From NCBI RefSeq assembly GCF_015207505.1, contig NZ_JADEWT010000069.1, forward strand, positions 1 through 33,872: DNA of 33,872 bases. The letters are read 5' to 3'. Below are positions 1-6,936 of this stretch, piece after piece (within the stretch, counting starts at the first letter, position 1; each line of letters opens with the position of its first letter). The position numbers were made by a program, and so were the translations under genes. Source of the stretch: Tychonema sp. LEGE 06208 (GTDB lineage Bacteria > Cyanobacteriota > Cyanobacteriia > Cyanobacteriales > Microcoleaceae). The notes under the pieces were generated by a model. It did not search any database and had not been told where the DNA came from. It saw nothing but the letters and a program-made list of their open reading frames with translations.

Positions 1-46
1 CTCCCCATCTCCCCATCTCCCCATCTCCCCATCTCCCCATCTCCCC
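1..46. repeat. 8-bp tandem repeat (CTCCCCAT)n
   Basis: Five full head-to-tail copies of CTCCCCAT and a partial sixth open the window, so the array probably continues to the left. It ends a few bases before the stop codon of the minus-strand gene that follows. Its role is unknown; slippage between strains is likely. Confidence 0.9.
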
Positions 47-52
47 TTCCGA

Positions 53-319
53 TTACCGAATAAGATGTGTTGTGGCTTTTGGTTCTGGATATTTGTACTC
101 AAGCATCGCCTCTTGTTGAGCTTTGATAATCCGCAGGGCGGTGAGCAAATGCTCTAAGGTTTCTAGGTGGGCTGGGGTGAAGTGGATGCTGAAGCCTTCG
201 CCATCCCGCGCGTAGCCCGGACAAACCAGTGAGGCTGAGCTTTGTTCTTCGTGGGTGGCGATGTATAGCCAGTCATCGTCTTCGAGCTTGTAATGCGTGT
301 CTGTCCAGGTTCTCAGCAT
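53..319 (-). CDS. small unknown protein, 88 aa
   Basis: I do not recognise this protein. I chose the ATG at 317-319 (MLRTWTDTHYK) over a longer in-frame start at 379 because an AAGGAGGA ribosome-binding site lies about 11 nt upstream of it (around 330-338). The product is soluble, acidic at the N-terminus and mostly helical near the C-terminus (a region rich in Leu, Glu and Ala), with no signal peptide or membrane segment. The single Cys and the Pro-Gly-Tyr in the middle do not form a motif I can name. It is transcribed away from the XRE/ImmA pair, so the 250 bp between holds promoters for both directions. Confidence 0.6.
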   Translation of the reverse strand: MLRTWTDTHYKLEDDDWLYIATHEEQSSASLVCPGYARDGEGFSIHFTPAHLETLEHLLTALRIIKAQQEAMLEYKYPEPKATTHLIR

Positions 320-457
320 TTGCGATCTGCTCCTCCTTATTTGCTGCGTACAAGCGTTTTGATGCCCAGCGCTTCTCACTCCTCTTAAGTTGATGGCGCT
401 ATATGTAGTTGTTTTTGCTGGGATTATTCCACTTTTAACCCTACCAGTGCTGGCAAG

Positions 458-537
458 GAGTTGATTAAACCGTCAACTCTCCTCATGGTAGCGCGGGTTG
501 ATTTTCCCGTCAAGTATTTTGTTGAAGTTTTCATCAA
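458..537. promoter_or_regulatory. three operator-like sites GTTGA-N8-TCAA before the XRE gene
   Basis: The motif GTTGA-N8-TCAA occurs three times in the same orientation: at 460-476, 497-513 and 521-537. The first copy is extended to a perfect GAGTTGA/TCAACTC inverted repeat (458-464 and 473-479). Copy-to-copy spacing is 37 and 24 bp. The third copy overlaps the predicted -35 box of the downstream regulator gene. XRE-family repressors commonly bind such short dyads and repress their own genes, so autoregulation is a reasonable inference. No binding data exist here. Confidence 0.6.
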
Positions 538-550
538 AACAGGCTAGAAT
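522..550 (+). promoter_or_regulatory. predicted sigma70-type promoter of the XRE gene
   Basis: TTGAAG at 522-527 and TAGAAT at 545-550 are separated by exactly 17 bp, matching the -35/-10 consensus. The implied start near 557 would give a very short leader that begins at the Shine-Dalgarno sequence (CAGGAGG, 557-563). That is tight but possible. The third operator-like copy sits on the -35 box. Confidence 0.5.
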
Positions 551-572
551 GCTTGTCAGGAGGCGAAAAACC

Positions 573-896
573 GTGGAACAAACATTTGGAAGACTGATCC
601 GTCAAGCTCGCAAGGATAAGGCTTACTCACAACGTGAGCTTGCTGCTATGCTAAGTGTGGATTTTACTTATTTGTCGAAGTTGGAGAACGATCGCGCCGA
701 TTATGCGCCAAAAGAGGACGTAATTCGAGCATTGGCGCGGAATCTCGATATTAACGAAGAGGAATTGATTTTTTTGGCGGGTAGGCTGCCTCAGCAGTAC
801 GAAGCGCTGCTGAAGCAAAATCCGAAGGAAATGCAGGCTCTTTTCCGCCGGATGCAAGAAAATCCAGATTGGCTCAAACAATCTTTTGAAGCGTAA
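573..896 (+). CDS. XRE-family HTH transcriptional regulator, 107 aa
   Basis: The N-terminal ~60 residues form a Cro/C1-type helix-turn-helix: helices around IRQARKDKAYSQRELAAML and the recognition stretch SVDFTYLSKLENDR are typical. The C-terminal ~45 residues are helical (dimerisation or protease-contact region). I start it at GTG 573, because CAGGAGG lies 9 nt upstream; an ATG at 498 would add 25 residues that precede the HTH and run through the predicted promoter. The next gene, an ImmA/IrrE peptidase, starts 16 bp after its stop, which is the classic repressor/anti-repressor-protease arrangement (ImmR/ImmA, DdrO/IrrE). No phage or conjugation genes lie beside it, so the pair may be a stand-alone stress switch. 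Confidence 0.85.
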   Translation: MEQTFGRLIRQARKDKAYSQRELAAMLSVDFTYLSKLENDRADYAPKEDVIRALARNLDINEEELIFLAGRLPQQYEALLKQNPKEMQALFRRMQENPDWLKQSFEA

Positions 897-912
897 GAGA
901 GGCCCCTGAAGC

Positions 913-1602
913 GTGAGTATTTTTAAACCGTATTGCTTCTATCCCAAAGAATCGATCGAGCGTTTGGCTTCGGACATCCTGATGCAGATGCAGAAAACGC
1001 AAAAGTTTGCTCCGAAATGGCCTTTTGAAGCGACGACGGTTGCTGATTTTCTGGATTTGGGCGTAGTTTGGGACTACATTGAGCCGGATGAAGAAGGTGC
1101 GATCGCCGCCAGGATTTTACCCCAGCAGCGGTTAATCGAAATCAACGAATTGATTCTCGAAAAACCGCCGGGGTTTATCGAATCGACGATCGCCCACGAA
1201 ATCGGCCACTGGGTGCTGCACGTCAATCAAGACGAAGCAGACGGTACTGTGGAACAGTTGGAACTCAATTTGGGCGATCGAGAAAAAACAGCGTCTGATG
1301 TCGAAGAACCGTTTGTTTGTCGGGGTGCGATCGCGAATACCAAAATTGCGTCGATCGAATGGCAAGCCCAATATTTTGCAAGCTGTTTGTTAATGCCCCG
1401 AGTTGTTTTGGAAGATAAAAGAAAGGGACGCGATTTAACAAAATGGTCGCACTTATATAAAATGAGAGATGAATTGGGAGTCAGTATTTCCAACTTGACA
1501 AACCGCTTGCAAGAATTCGATTGGATTTACATTCCCAAGGGAACGCGCGAGATTTATGCCGGGAAAGATGCGGCAAACGGGCAACAGCGGTTGTTTGGAT
1601 AA
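913..1602 (+). CDS. ImmA/IrrE-type zinc metallopeptidase (M78), 229 aa
   Basis: The zinc-binding motif HEIGH is at residues 95-99, with the catalytic Glu96. The downstream block IEWQAQYFASCLLMP (from about residue 148) is the family signature that brings the third zinc ligand, Glu149. These enzymes cleave the partner XRE repressor to relieve repression, for example after DNA damage in Deinococcus (IrrE/DdrO) or for ICEBs1 induction (ImmA/ImmR). It starts at GTG 913, 16 bp after the regulator's stop, so the two are probably one operon and its substrate is probably that regulator (inference from synteny). The C-terminal ~70 residues after the signature are of unknown function and may sense the inducing signal. 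Confidence 0.88.
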   Translation: MSIFKPYCFYPKESIERLASDILMQMQKTQKFAPKWPFEATTVADFLDLGVVWDYIEPDEEGAIAARILPQQRLIEINELILEKPPGFIESTIAHEIGHWVLHVNQDEADGTVEQLELNLGDREKTASDVEEPFVCRGAIANTKIASIEWQAQYFASCLLMPRVVLEDKRKGRDLTKWSHLYKMRDELGVSISNLTNRLQEFDWIYIPKGTREIYAGKDAANGQQRLFG

Positions 1603-1688
1603 AATTTGATTCAATTTGAGGTTTGAGATTTGGAAGCGATTCTCTAATCTCAAATCTTTAAAATTACTTTCTAATTCAGTTACATTTT

Positions 1689-2531
1689 ATGCTAACCAAT
1701 ATTGAAATCCTGCTGGCAGCTTGTGAGGAATTAAATATCCCTTGCGAAATCCTGCATCCTACCCAAAACTTGATTAGAATCAAACACGGCGGCGAAGAAT
1801 ATTATTTTGTCAATTACATGACGCCATTTAACAGCGCGTCAGCAGCAGAGATTTTTAAAGACAAAGAATATACCTATCAAATATTAAACGGCAAGATCAA
1901 TACTCCCAGAACTCTCGGTTTTGTCTCGCCTCACTGCGAGGAGAAGTATAAAAAATATTTAACTTTTCCAGATATTGAATCAATAGTGTTAGCCGCAAAC
2001 AAAAATTTCTCTTTTCCGGTGATTCTCAAAAGAAATCGCGGTGCTGGTGGCAACAATGTTTTTTTGTGTAAAACTATAGAGCAAATTAAAGCAGCCCTAG
2101 AAATTATATTTAACGTCAACAGCAAAGATTATGACTATGTGGCGCTAGCTCAAGAATATATCGAAATTGCCCGCGAATATCGGGCTGTCTTCTGCAAAGA
2201 AAAGCTAGTTTTGCTGTACGAAAAAGACAAATCTCAGGCTGAATTTGCGGGGAATTTAAGCCCGCTGCACTGGGAAGGTGCAAAAGCCAAACATATAATT
2301 AATCCTGCTCTCATGTCGGAGATTGAAGATTTTGTTAAACCTGTTTTTGATGAAATGGCGATTAATTATGCGGGGCTTGACATTGCGCTAGATAACAATG
2401 GAAAATATTGGTTGATTGAAATTAACTCAAGTCCCAATTACGATATTTTTGTGAGAGATAACGATCGCCAAATTGTCGTAACAATGTTTAAAGGTCTTCT
2501 GGAGAGCTTGATTGTTGACAAAAAGCCGTAA
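1689..2531 (+). CDS. orphan ATP-grasp ligase, 280 aa
   Basis: This is an ATP-grasp fold protein of the glutathione-synthetase/cyanophycin-synthetase/RimK type. Visible elements are the nucleotide Lys in FPVILKRNRGAGGNN (Lys114), a second ATP-site block around YVALAQEYIEIAREYR (residues 150-165), and the metal-binding EINSSPN (Glu244, Asn246). Such enzymes join a carboxylate to an amine or thiol through an acyl-phosphate. The N-terminal ~75 residues look like the substrate-recognition subdomain. The protein is shorter than GshB (~315 aa) and lacks a partner ligase or an obvious precursor peptide within 1 kb. It could make a peptide bond on a small molecule or modify a protein tail; the substrate cannot be read from the sequence. 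Confidence 0.8.
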   Translation: MLTNIEILLAACEELNIPCEILHPTQNLIRIKHGGEEYYFVNYMTPFNSASAAEIFKDKEYTYQILNGKINTPRTLGFVSPHCEEKYKKYLTFPDIESIVLAANKNFSFPVILKRNRGAGGNNVFLCKTIEQIKAALEIIFNVNSKDYDYVALAQEYIEIAREYRAVFCKEKLVLLYEKDKSQAEFAGNLSPLHWEGAKAKHIINPALMSEIEDFVKPVFDEMAINYAGLDIALDNNGKYWLIEINSSPNYDIFVRDNDRQIVVTMFKGLLESLIVDKKP

Positions 2532-2593
2532 ATGCTCGATTTGAGGAATGCGCTACAATTTACTAAATCCAACTCTTAAAAAAAGCAAAAGCA

Positions 2594-2812
2594 ATGACAG
2601 CACAATTGTTAGAAATAGAAGGTACGTGGGAAGAAATTCTAGCGCAAGCGGCAAACTTTGCTGGACGCAGAGTCCGCATCATCGTTCTTGCTAACGAAGA
2701 TGAAGAAGCACTCCCATCTCCAGAAGAAAGTTTTCGACAAGCATGGCTAGAAATAAAGACAGGAAAAACTAGACCTGTATCAGAACTGTGGGATGGAATT
2801 GATGCAGAGTAA
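2594..2812 (+). CDS. antitoxin of a type II toxin-antitoxin module, 72 aa
   Basis: This small acidic protein (MTAQLLEIEGTWEEILAQ...) ends in SELWDGIDAE, a tail seen in antitoxins that pair with RelE-like toxins. It overlaps the downstream toxin start by 11-20 bp, so the two are translationally coupled. A close paralogue lies at 3224. The first half (beta-rich, then VRIIVLA) probably dimerises or binds DNA, and the acidic C-terminal part probably neutralises the toxin; this is inferred from family behaviour. The upstream AAAGCAAAAGC offers only a weak ribosome-binding site. Confidence 0.75.
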   Translation: MTAQLLEIEGTWEEILAQAANFAGRRVRIIVLANEDEEALPSPEESFRQAWLEIKTGKTRPVSELWDGIDAE

Positions 2813-3206
2813 ATCTCCTTCAATTAATGTGTACTTTGCCGATGAATTTAAACGCAATTTACGCACACTTTCCAAAAAGTACCGCCACATTCGCTCTGAC
2901 GTTCAGCCGATTGTTGAACAACTTCAAGCGGGAGAATTGCCGGGAAATCGAATACCGGGAATTAATGATATTGTGTTTAAGGTGCGAGTCAAAAACACCG
3001 ATATCAAAAAGGGCAAAAGTGCTGGCTATCGACTGATATATTACGTTCAGATGCCTACGGCAATCTTCTTGATGAGTATTTATGCAAAATCAGAACAAGT
3101 GGATATTTCAGCAGAACAAATTATACAAATTATCAGTCAGTTGAATGATGCCATTATTCCTGAAAAAATACAAGATGAAGATGCTAACCATCGCCCTGAT
3201 GGTTAA
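2802..3206 (+). CDS. RelE/ParE-superfamily toxin, 134 aa
   Basis: The N-terminal motif VYFADEFKRNLRTLSKKYRHI and the later block VKNTDIKKGKSAGYRLIYYV followed by a hydrophobic strand (AIFLMSIYAKSEQVDIS) match cyanobacterial RelE-like toxins, which are ribosome-dependent mRNA interferases. Lys and Arg in the KKGKSAGYR stretch are the likely RNA-contact residues. I prefer ATG 2802 because GGATGG lies 5 nt upstream; ATG 2793 is a possible alternative three codons earlier. It overlaps the antitoxin stop. The last ~20 residues (EKIQDEDANHRPDG) extend past the fold and may be an added tail. Confidence 0.8.
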   Translation: MQSKSPSINVYFADEFKRNLRTLSKKYRHIRSDVQPIVEQLQAGELPGNRIPGINDIVFKVRVKNTDIKKGKSAGYRLIYYVQMPTAIFLMSIYAKSEQVDISAEQIIQIISQLNDAIIPEKIQDEDANHRPDG

Positions 3207-3223
3207 AAATCAAAATCCAAACT

Positions 3224-3451
3224 ATGACAACACAACTGCTAGAAATAGAGGGAACTTGGGAAGAAATTCTCGCCCAATCAGCCAAATTTGCAGGCTACCG
3301 AGTTCGTGTTATTGTTCTTGCTGAGGAACCGCTGAAGTCAGCCGAAGAGTGTTTTCGTCAAGGATGGCACGAAGCAATGACAGGGCACACTTTACCGCTT
3401 TCTGAACTGTGGGAGGGAATTGATTTCGATGAATCTGTCGATCGGATATAA
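3224..3451 (+). CDS. second, orphan antitoxin paralogue, 75 aa
   Basis: About two thirds of residues match the antitoxin at 2594 (shared LLEIEGTWEEILAQ, FAG-RVR-IVLA, SELW-GID). It starts 17 bp after the toxin stop. No toxin follows: an overlapping ATG at 3430 opens MNLSIGYN and then runs straight into a dispersed palindromic repeat. This suggests a duplicated module whose toxin was deleted or replaced by the repeat. It might still bind the neighbouring toxin and act as an extra antidote. Confidence 0.75.
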   Translation: MTTQLLEIEGTWEEILAQSAKFAGYRVRVIVLAEEPLKSAEECFRQGWHEAMTGHTLPLSELWEGIDFDESVDRI

Positions 3452-3460
3452 TCATCGAAA
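3430..3460 (+). pseudogene. possible remnant 5' end of a lost toxin gene
   Basis: The ATG at 3430 overlaps the orphan antitoxin by 22 bp, mimicking the overlap in the intact module. Only about five plausible codons (MNLSI) remain before the sequence becomes palindromic-repeat DNA. The remnant is too short to prove homology, so this is an inference from gene arrangement. Confidence 0.3.
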
Positions 3461-3473
3461 ACACGGCAACGGA

Positions 3474-3577
3474 GGACACGGCAGTGCCGTGTCCCTACCC
3501 CAAAATAATCATGAGCACTCGATGAGAGATGTCACCATTGCCAGATTAATTGTAGGGAAACGGCACTGCCGTGTCCT
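3474..3577. repeat. dispersed palindromic repeat element, copy A
   Basis: Two palindromes of the form GGACACGGCA-N-TGCCGTGTCC (3474-3494, and a slightly divergent one at 3556-3576) flank a spacer with CCCCAAAATAATC and GATTAATTGTAGGG. The same two-palindrome unit with the same spacer words recurs at 13764-13866, and single palindromes occur at 13880-13900 and 18497-18517. It is therefore a dispersed, probably mobile, non-coding repeat. Each palindrome can fold into a strong hairpin. Confidence 0.85.
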
Positions 3578-3590
3578 GATTTTGGGTAAT

Positions 3591-3620
3591 ATAACTTCCG
3601 GCTGCATAGGTATTGTTCAA
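3591..3620. repeat. dispersed 30-bp repeat word, copy 1
   Basis: A stretch containing CTTCCGGCTGCATAGG and TATTGTTCAA is nearly repeated at 12508-12539 (GTTTCCGGTTGCATCGG, TATTGTTCAA). Both are intergenic. It is probably a remnant of a common non-coding repeat family in this genome. Confidence 0.6.
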
Positions 3621-3628
3621 GATTTTGG

Positions 3629-3644
3629 AAGGACTAAAGTCCTT
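3629..3644 (-). terminator. hairpin after argS
   Basis: AAGGAC-TAAA-GTCCTT forms a 6-bp hairpin 16 bp past the argS stop. No strong T-tract follows in the argS direction, so termination is only a suggestion. The hairpin may also be part of a common repeat. Confidence 0.35.
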
Positions 3645-3659
3645 ACTACAAACTTTAGA

Positions 3660-5417
3660 TTACATCCTCTCCAATACCTTAATCCCCAACAATCCTAAGC
3701 CCAACTTCAAAGTCCTCGCCGTCAAATCGCACAAAATCAACCGCGAAGTCCGCAGCGGTTCCTCGGCTTTCAACACCGGACATTGCTCAAAAAATTGATT
3801 GAACTTTTGACTTAATTCAAACAAATACTGACAAATTCGATTCGGCAACAAGTCGCCGTCCACAGCATTGATAACTTCATTGAACTGCAATAAATGCTTT
3901 GCCAATACTAACTCGGCATCTGACTGCAAAATTACTTTTGCACCTGCATCTAAGTTATCAAAATTAATTTCTCCTTTGCGGCGAATTCCCTGCACGCGCG
4001 CGTAAGCATAGAGCATATAAGGAGCGGTATTTCCTTGCAATGCGAGCATTTTGTCGTAACTAAATACATAGTTGCTGGCGCGGTTTTGACTCAAATCTGC
4101 ATACTTAACTGCACTCAAACCAACTACGCGACCTACGTTAGCTATAAACTCTTTAGTTTCCTGTCTTTCTTCTCTGACTAATCTGTCTTCCAAATCTTGG
4201 GTGGCGCGGACAATTGCTTCGTCTAGCAAATCCTGCAAGCGCACAGCTTCTCCTGAACGGGTTTTTAATCTTTTGCCTTCTTCTCCTAAGACTAAACCAA
4301 AGGGAACGTGGACAATTTCGACATCTTCGGGAATCCAACAGGCTTTTCTGGCTACGGCAAATACTTGGGCGAAATGGTTGGCTTGTCCTGAATCTGTGAC
4401 GTAAATAATGCGCTTTGCATTATCGTTTTGGATGCGGTAGCGGATGGCTGCTAAATCTGTTGTGGCATAGTTGTAGCCGCCGTCGGTTTTCTGGACGATT
4501 AAAGGTAGTGGTTCGCCTTCTTTGTTGGTGAAACCGTCTACAAAAACGCATTTCGCGCCGTCGCTTTCTACTAACAAACCTAAGTTTGTTAAATCTTCGA
4601 CTACTGCGGGTAATAATGGATTGTAAAAGGATTCGCCGCGTTCGGTTAGTTTGATGTCTAGTAAGTCGTAGATTACTTGGAATTCGCGGCGGGATTGATC
4701 GCACAGCAGTTTCCAAGCGCGGCGGGTGTCTTCTGCGCCTGCTTGCAGTTTTACTACTTCTTGGCGGGCGGTTTCTTTGAAGGTTTCGTCTGCGTCGAAG
4801 CGCTGTTTTGCTTGGCGGTAAAATGCCACTAAATCGCCTAAATCTAGAGCGTCAGCGGTTGTTAATGCTTCGGGGTGAACTTCGCGCAAGTAGGCGATCA
4901 GCATCCCGAATTGGGTGCCCCAGTCGCCGATGTGGTTGATTCTGAGTACGTCGTGGCCTTGAAATTCGAGGATGCGGGCGATCGCATCTCCGATGATTGT
5001 CGATCGCAAATGTCCGACGTGCATTTCTTTGGCGATATTCGGACTGGAAAAGTCGATCGCCACTCTCTGAGGCGTTTTCGCCGGTTCAATCCCCAAACGG
5101 GTGTCGGCGGCGATCTCACTTATTTGCGCTTCCAAATACGCCGGTTTGAGCTTCAAATTGATAAAACCGGGCCCGGCGATTTCTGGGGTTTCGCAGATGT
5201 CGGCGATGTCGAGGTTTTCGATGATTGTAGAGGCGATCGCCCGCGGGGGCTTGCCTAACTTTTTGCCCAAACTCATCGCTGCATTGCACTGAAAGTCCCC
5301 AAACTTGGGGTTTCCCGCAGCGGCTAGCATCGGATCTGTACCCGCATAACTCTCGCCGAATGCGGAGGTGAAGGCTTTTTCAAATCTGGTTTTTAACTGT
5401 TGGGCGATCGAGTTCAT
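3660..5417 (-). CDS. argS: arginyl-tRNA synthetase, 585 aa
   Basis: This class I synthetase charges tRNA-Arg with arginine in the cytoplasm. The N-terminal additional domain (ArgS-specific tRNA-binding) covers about residues 1-110. The HIGH-type signature is HVGH at 133-136 in [14 protein letters not shown]. The KMSKS-like loop is degenerate ([10 protein letters not shown]), as usual for ArgS. The C-terminal anticodon-binding DALR domain is seen in [23 protein letters not shown] and onwards. Length matches the family (~580 aa), and both ends look intact. It starts at ATG 5417 with a modest TTAAAG upstream. It is monocistronic as far as visible. Confidence 0.97.
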   Translation of the reverse strand: MNSIAQQLKTRFEKAFTSAFGESYAGTDPMLAAAGNPKFGDFQCNAAMSLGKKLGKPPRAIASTIIENLDIADICETPEIAGPGFINLKLKPAYLEAQISEIAADTRLGIEPAKTPQRVAIDFSSPNIAKEMHVGHLRSTIIGDAIARILEFQGHDVLRINHIGDWGTQFGMLIAYLREVHPEALTTADALDLGDLVAFYRQAKQRFDADETFKETARQEVVKLQAGAEDTRRAWKLLCDQSRREFQVIYDLLDIKLTERGESFYNPLLPAVVEDLTNLGLLVESDGAKCVFVDGFTNKEGEPLPLIVQKTDGGYNYATTDLAAIRYRIQNDNAKRIIYVTDSGQANHFAQVFAVARKACWIPEDVEIVHVPFGLVLGEEGKRLKTRSGEAVRLQDLLDEAIVRATQDLEDRLVREERQETKEFIANVGRVVGLSAVKYADLSQNRASNYVFSYDKMLALQGNTAPYMLYAYARVQGIRRKGEINFDNLDAGAKVILQSDAELVLAKHLLQFNEVINAVDGDLLPNRICQYLFELSQKFNQFFEQCPVLKAEEPLRTSRLILCDLTARTLKLGLGLLGIKVLERM

Positions 5418-5710
5418 CTTTAATATTTTGATTGGATATTTATTTTAAACGCTAGGGGTTGAGGTCGATCGCAACTTTTAGCTTTACTGCTGGGGGGATT
5501 TCCCCCTCGATAATATTTTCTATCCTGACCTCAATCACAGCGTTTCGTATCTTAGACTACAGATTATCACAATGCCGATCGCCAAACAAACCTGTCAAGA
5601 TCACATATAGTCAACGATCGCGATCGCTAAATAATTTTGTTAAATCGCTTACATTAAGGTATGTTAAAATTTTTTCAATGCTCCCAAAAATCCTACGAAA
5701 GGAAGTAGTT

Positions 5711-6106
5711 ATGTTATCTCAACCTGTTTTTGGCGATCGTTCTCTGACACAAGCCTTCGATCGAGCAGTAATCGATCGCTTCGATGAGCCTCTGAGTCTT
5801 TCAACTCAAGCACTATTAGAAGATTGCACCCTCGGCTTCGCCACTTGTCCCGAAGGAGTCAAAACCTTTTTCATCATCGCGCCGAGTCTGGATGTAGCAG
5901 ACGAACTAATTCAAAGAATCGACAGTATTTTAGATCGAGTTGTCGAACTCATGGCTGGAGTCAGACAAGTTGGCCTGTGCATCTTTCCCACCGACAGCGA
6001 AGACGAGCAACCTGTCGAACTCCCAAACTCCGAAAAAGTTCCCCCCGATTGTATTGCTTGCAAATTCTTTACTGTTATTTGTGCGGATGCTGCGAACGAT
6101 CGCTAA
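5711..6106 (+). CDS. unknown cyanobacterial protein, 131 aa
   Basis: I do not recognise the family. The ATG at 5711 (MLSQPVFGDRSL) is preceded by AAAGGAAG about 7 nt upstream, so the longer frame from 5459, which would add 84 residues of low-complexity translated intergenic DNA, is unlikely. The protein is soluble and acidic, with two long helices (around DVADELIQRIDSILDRVVELMAGV) and a C-terminal Cys-x-x-Cys (IACKFFTVICAD holds Cys-x6-Cys). Several in-gene HIP1-like CGATCG words indicate long residence. A plausible AT-rich promoter lies at about 5637-5680. Confidence 0.6.
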   Translation: MLSQPVFGDRSLTQAFDRAVIDRFDEPLSLSTQALLEDCTLGFATCPEGVKTFFIIAPSLDVADELIQRIDSILDRVVELMAGVRQVGLCIFPTDSEDEQPVELPNSEKVPPDCIACKFFTVICADAANDR

Positions 6107-6535
6107 AATTGACAGTTAGCAACCAGCAAATCGCTGCGATCTGCCCAAGCTGTGCAGCGTGCAGGCATCGCATAGATTGCTTGTTAGTTCAGTTGCTGGA
6201 ATCTAGAGGGCAAATCGTGCAGGTAATTCGATCGAAATCAACATTTCACTCGCTATAAAAGAGTGTTAAACAAGTCGGGAAAATTAATATATAAAAGGCT
6301 CGCTTGTCAGTCGCTCTGATTTTTACCTGCAGGCTCAAACAGCCGTGCATCTACTTTTTAGCTCCACCATCAAAGCCGCTAAAACGCCGCATAAAATTTC
6401 CGGGTGTCTCGCTTCAAAAGACAGTTGAGAGTTAGTAGAGCCTTTCGATCTCTCCTATGAGGTATAGGGCATAGGCCAAACCGGGCATAGGGCATAGGGC
6501 GTACCTCACCACGCGATATATCGTTAGTAGTTAGT
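6107..6535. other. intergenic region without a clear gene
   Basis: No convincing ORF with a ribosome-binding site is visible. The sequence has an AT-rich promoter-like stretch near 6255-6300 (TATAAAA at 6256 and TATATAAAAG near 6288), after which a GC-richer section (6300-6420) might be a small RNA. At 6462-6503 the word GGGCATAGGGCATAGG is repeated. Nothing can be named. Confidence 0.4.
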
Positions 6536-6607
6536 AGGGTGCGTCAGTCCCGATTTTTGACACAATTCAAACACTTTGAAACTGACGCACCTTACGGCGA
6601 TATATCG
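6536..6607. repeat. 72-bp inverted-repeat mini-element, copy 1
   Basis: The element begins AGGGTGCGTCAGT and closes with the inverse ACTGACGCACCTT, followed by ACGGCGATATATCG. A near-identical copy (about 69 of 72 bases) lies at 6736-6807. The 13-bp terminal inverted repeats and the absence of coding capacity fit a miniature inverted-repeat transposable element (MITE-like). Confidence 0.8.
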
Positions 6608-6735
6608 CTAGTAGTTCGTAAGCTGTTGTGCATTTAAATTGTAGATTTTGATGACAATCAAAAATTGTCAAATTCTCTCCCCCGATCCCCCTCTCCCCCT
6701 CAATTGCCATACACAATCTATATGAGCAACAGCTT

Positions 6736-6807
6736 AGGGTGCGTCAGTCCCGATTTTTGACACAATTCAAACAGGTTGAAACTGACGCACCCTACGGCGA
6801 TATATCG
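6736..6807. repeat. 72-bp inverted-repeat mini-element, copy 2
   Basis: This is the second copy, with perfect terminal inverted repeats AGGGTGCGTCAGT/ACTGACGCACCCT and an internal CCCGATTTTTGACACAATTC shared with copy 1. The flanking GATATATCG also precedes and follows both copies, so insertion may have used or duplicated that palindrome. It lies 130 bp upstream of the malic enzyme and could affect its promoter. Confidence 0.8.
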
Positions 6808-6936
6808 TGCGATCGCTCTGCCGCGATCGGAGAATTTGTTAAAAATTTAAGTTGAAAATTTTAATTATTAAATTTTATGTCTAACATGGGCGATAAAATC
6901 TAAGATTGAAATTCTCAAATCTCAAATTAAGCCATC

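Noticed and set aside
5459-5710. Longer start for the 131-aa protein
   Set aside because: The added 84 residues are translated intergenic sequence with no good start signal, while ATG 5711 has AAAGGAAG upstream.
6107-6535. 6S RNA or Yfr-type small RNA
   Set aside because: I could not find the diagnostic conserved motif or a convincing overall fold by eye, so only a possible unnamed small RNA is noted.
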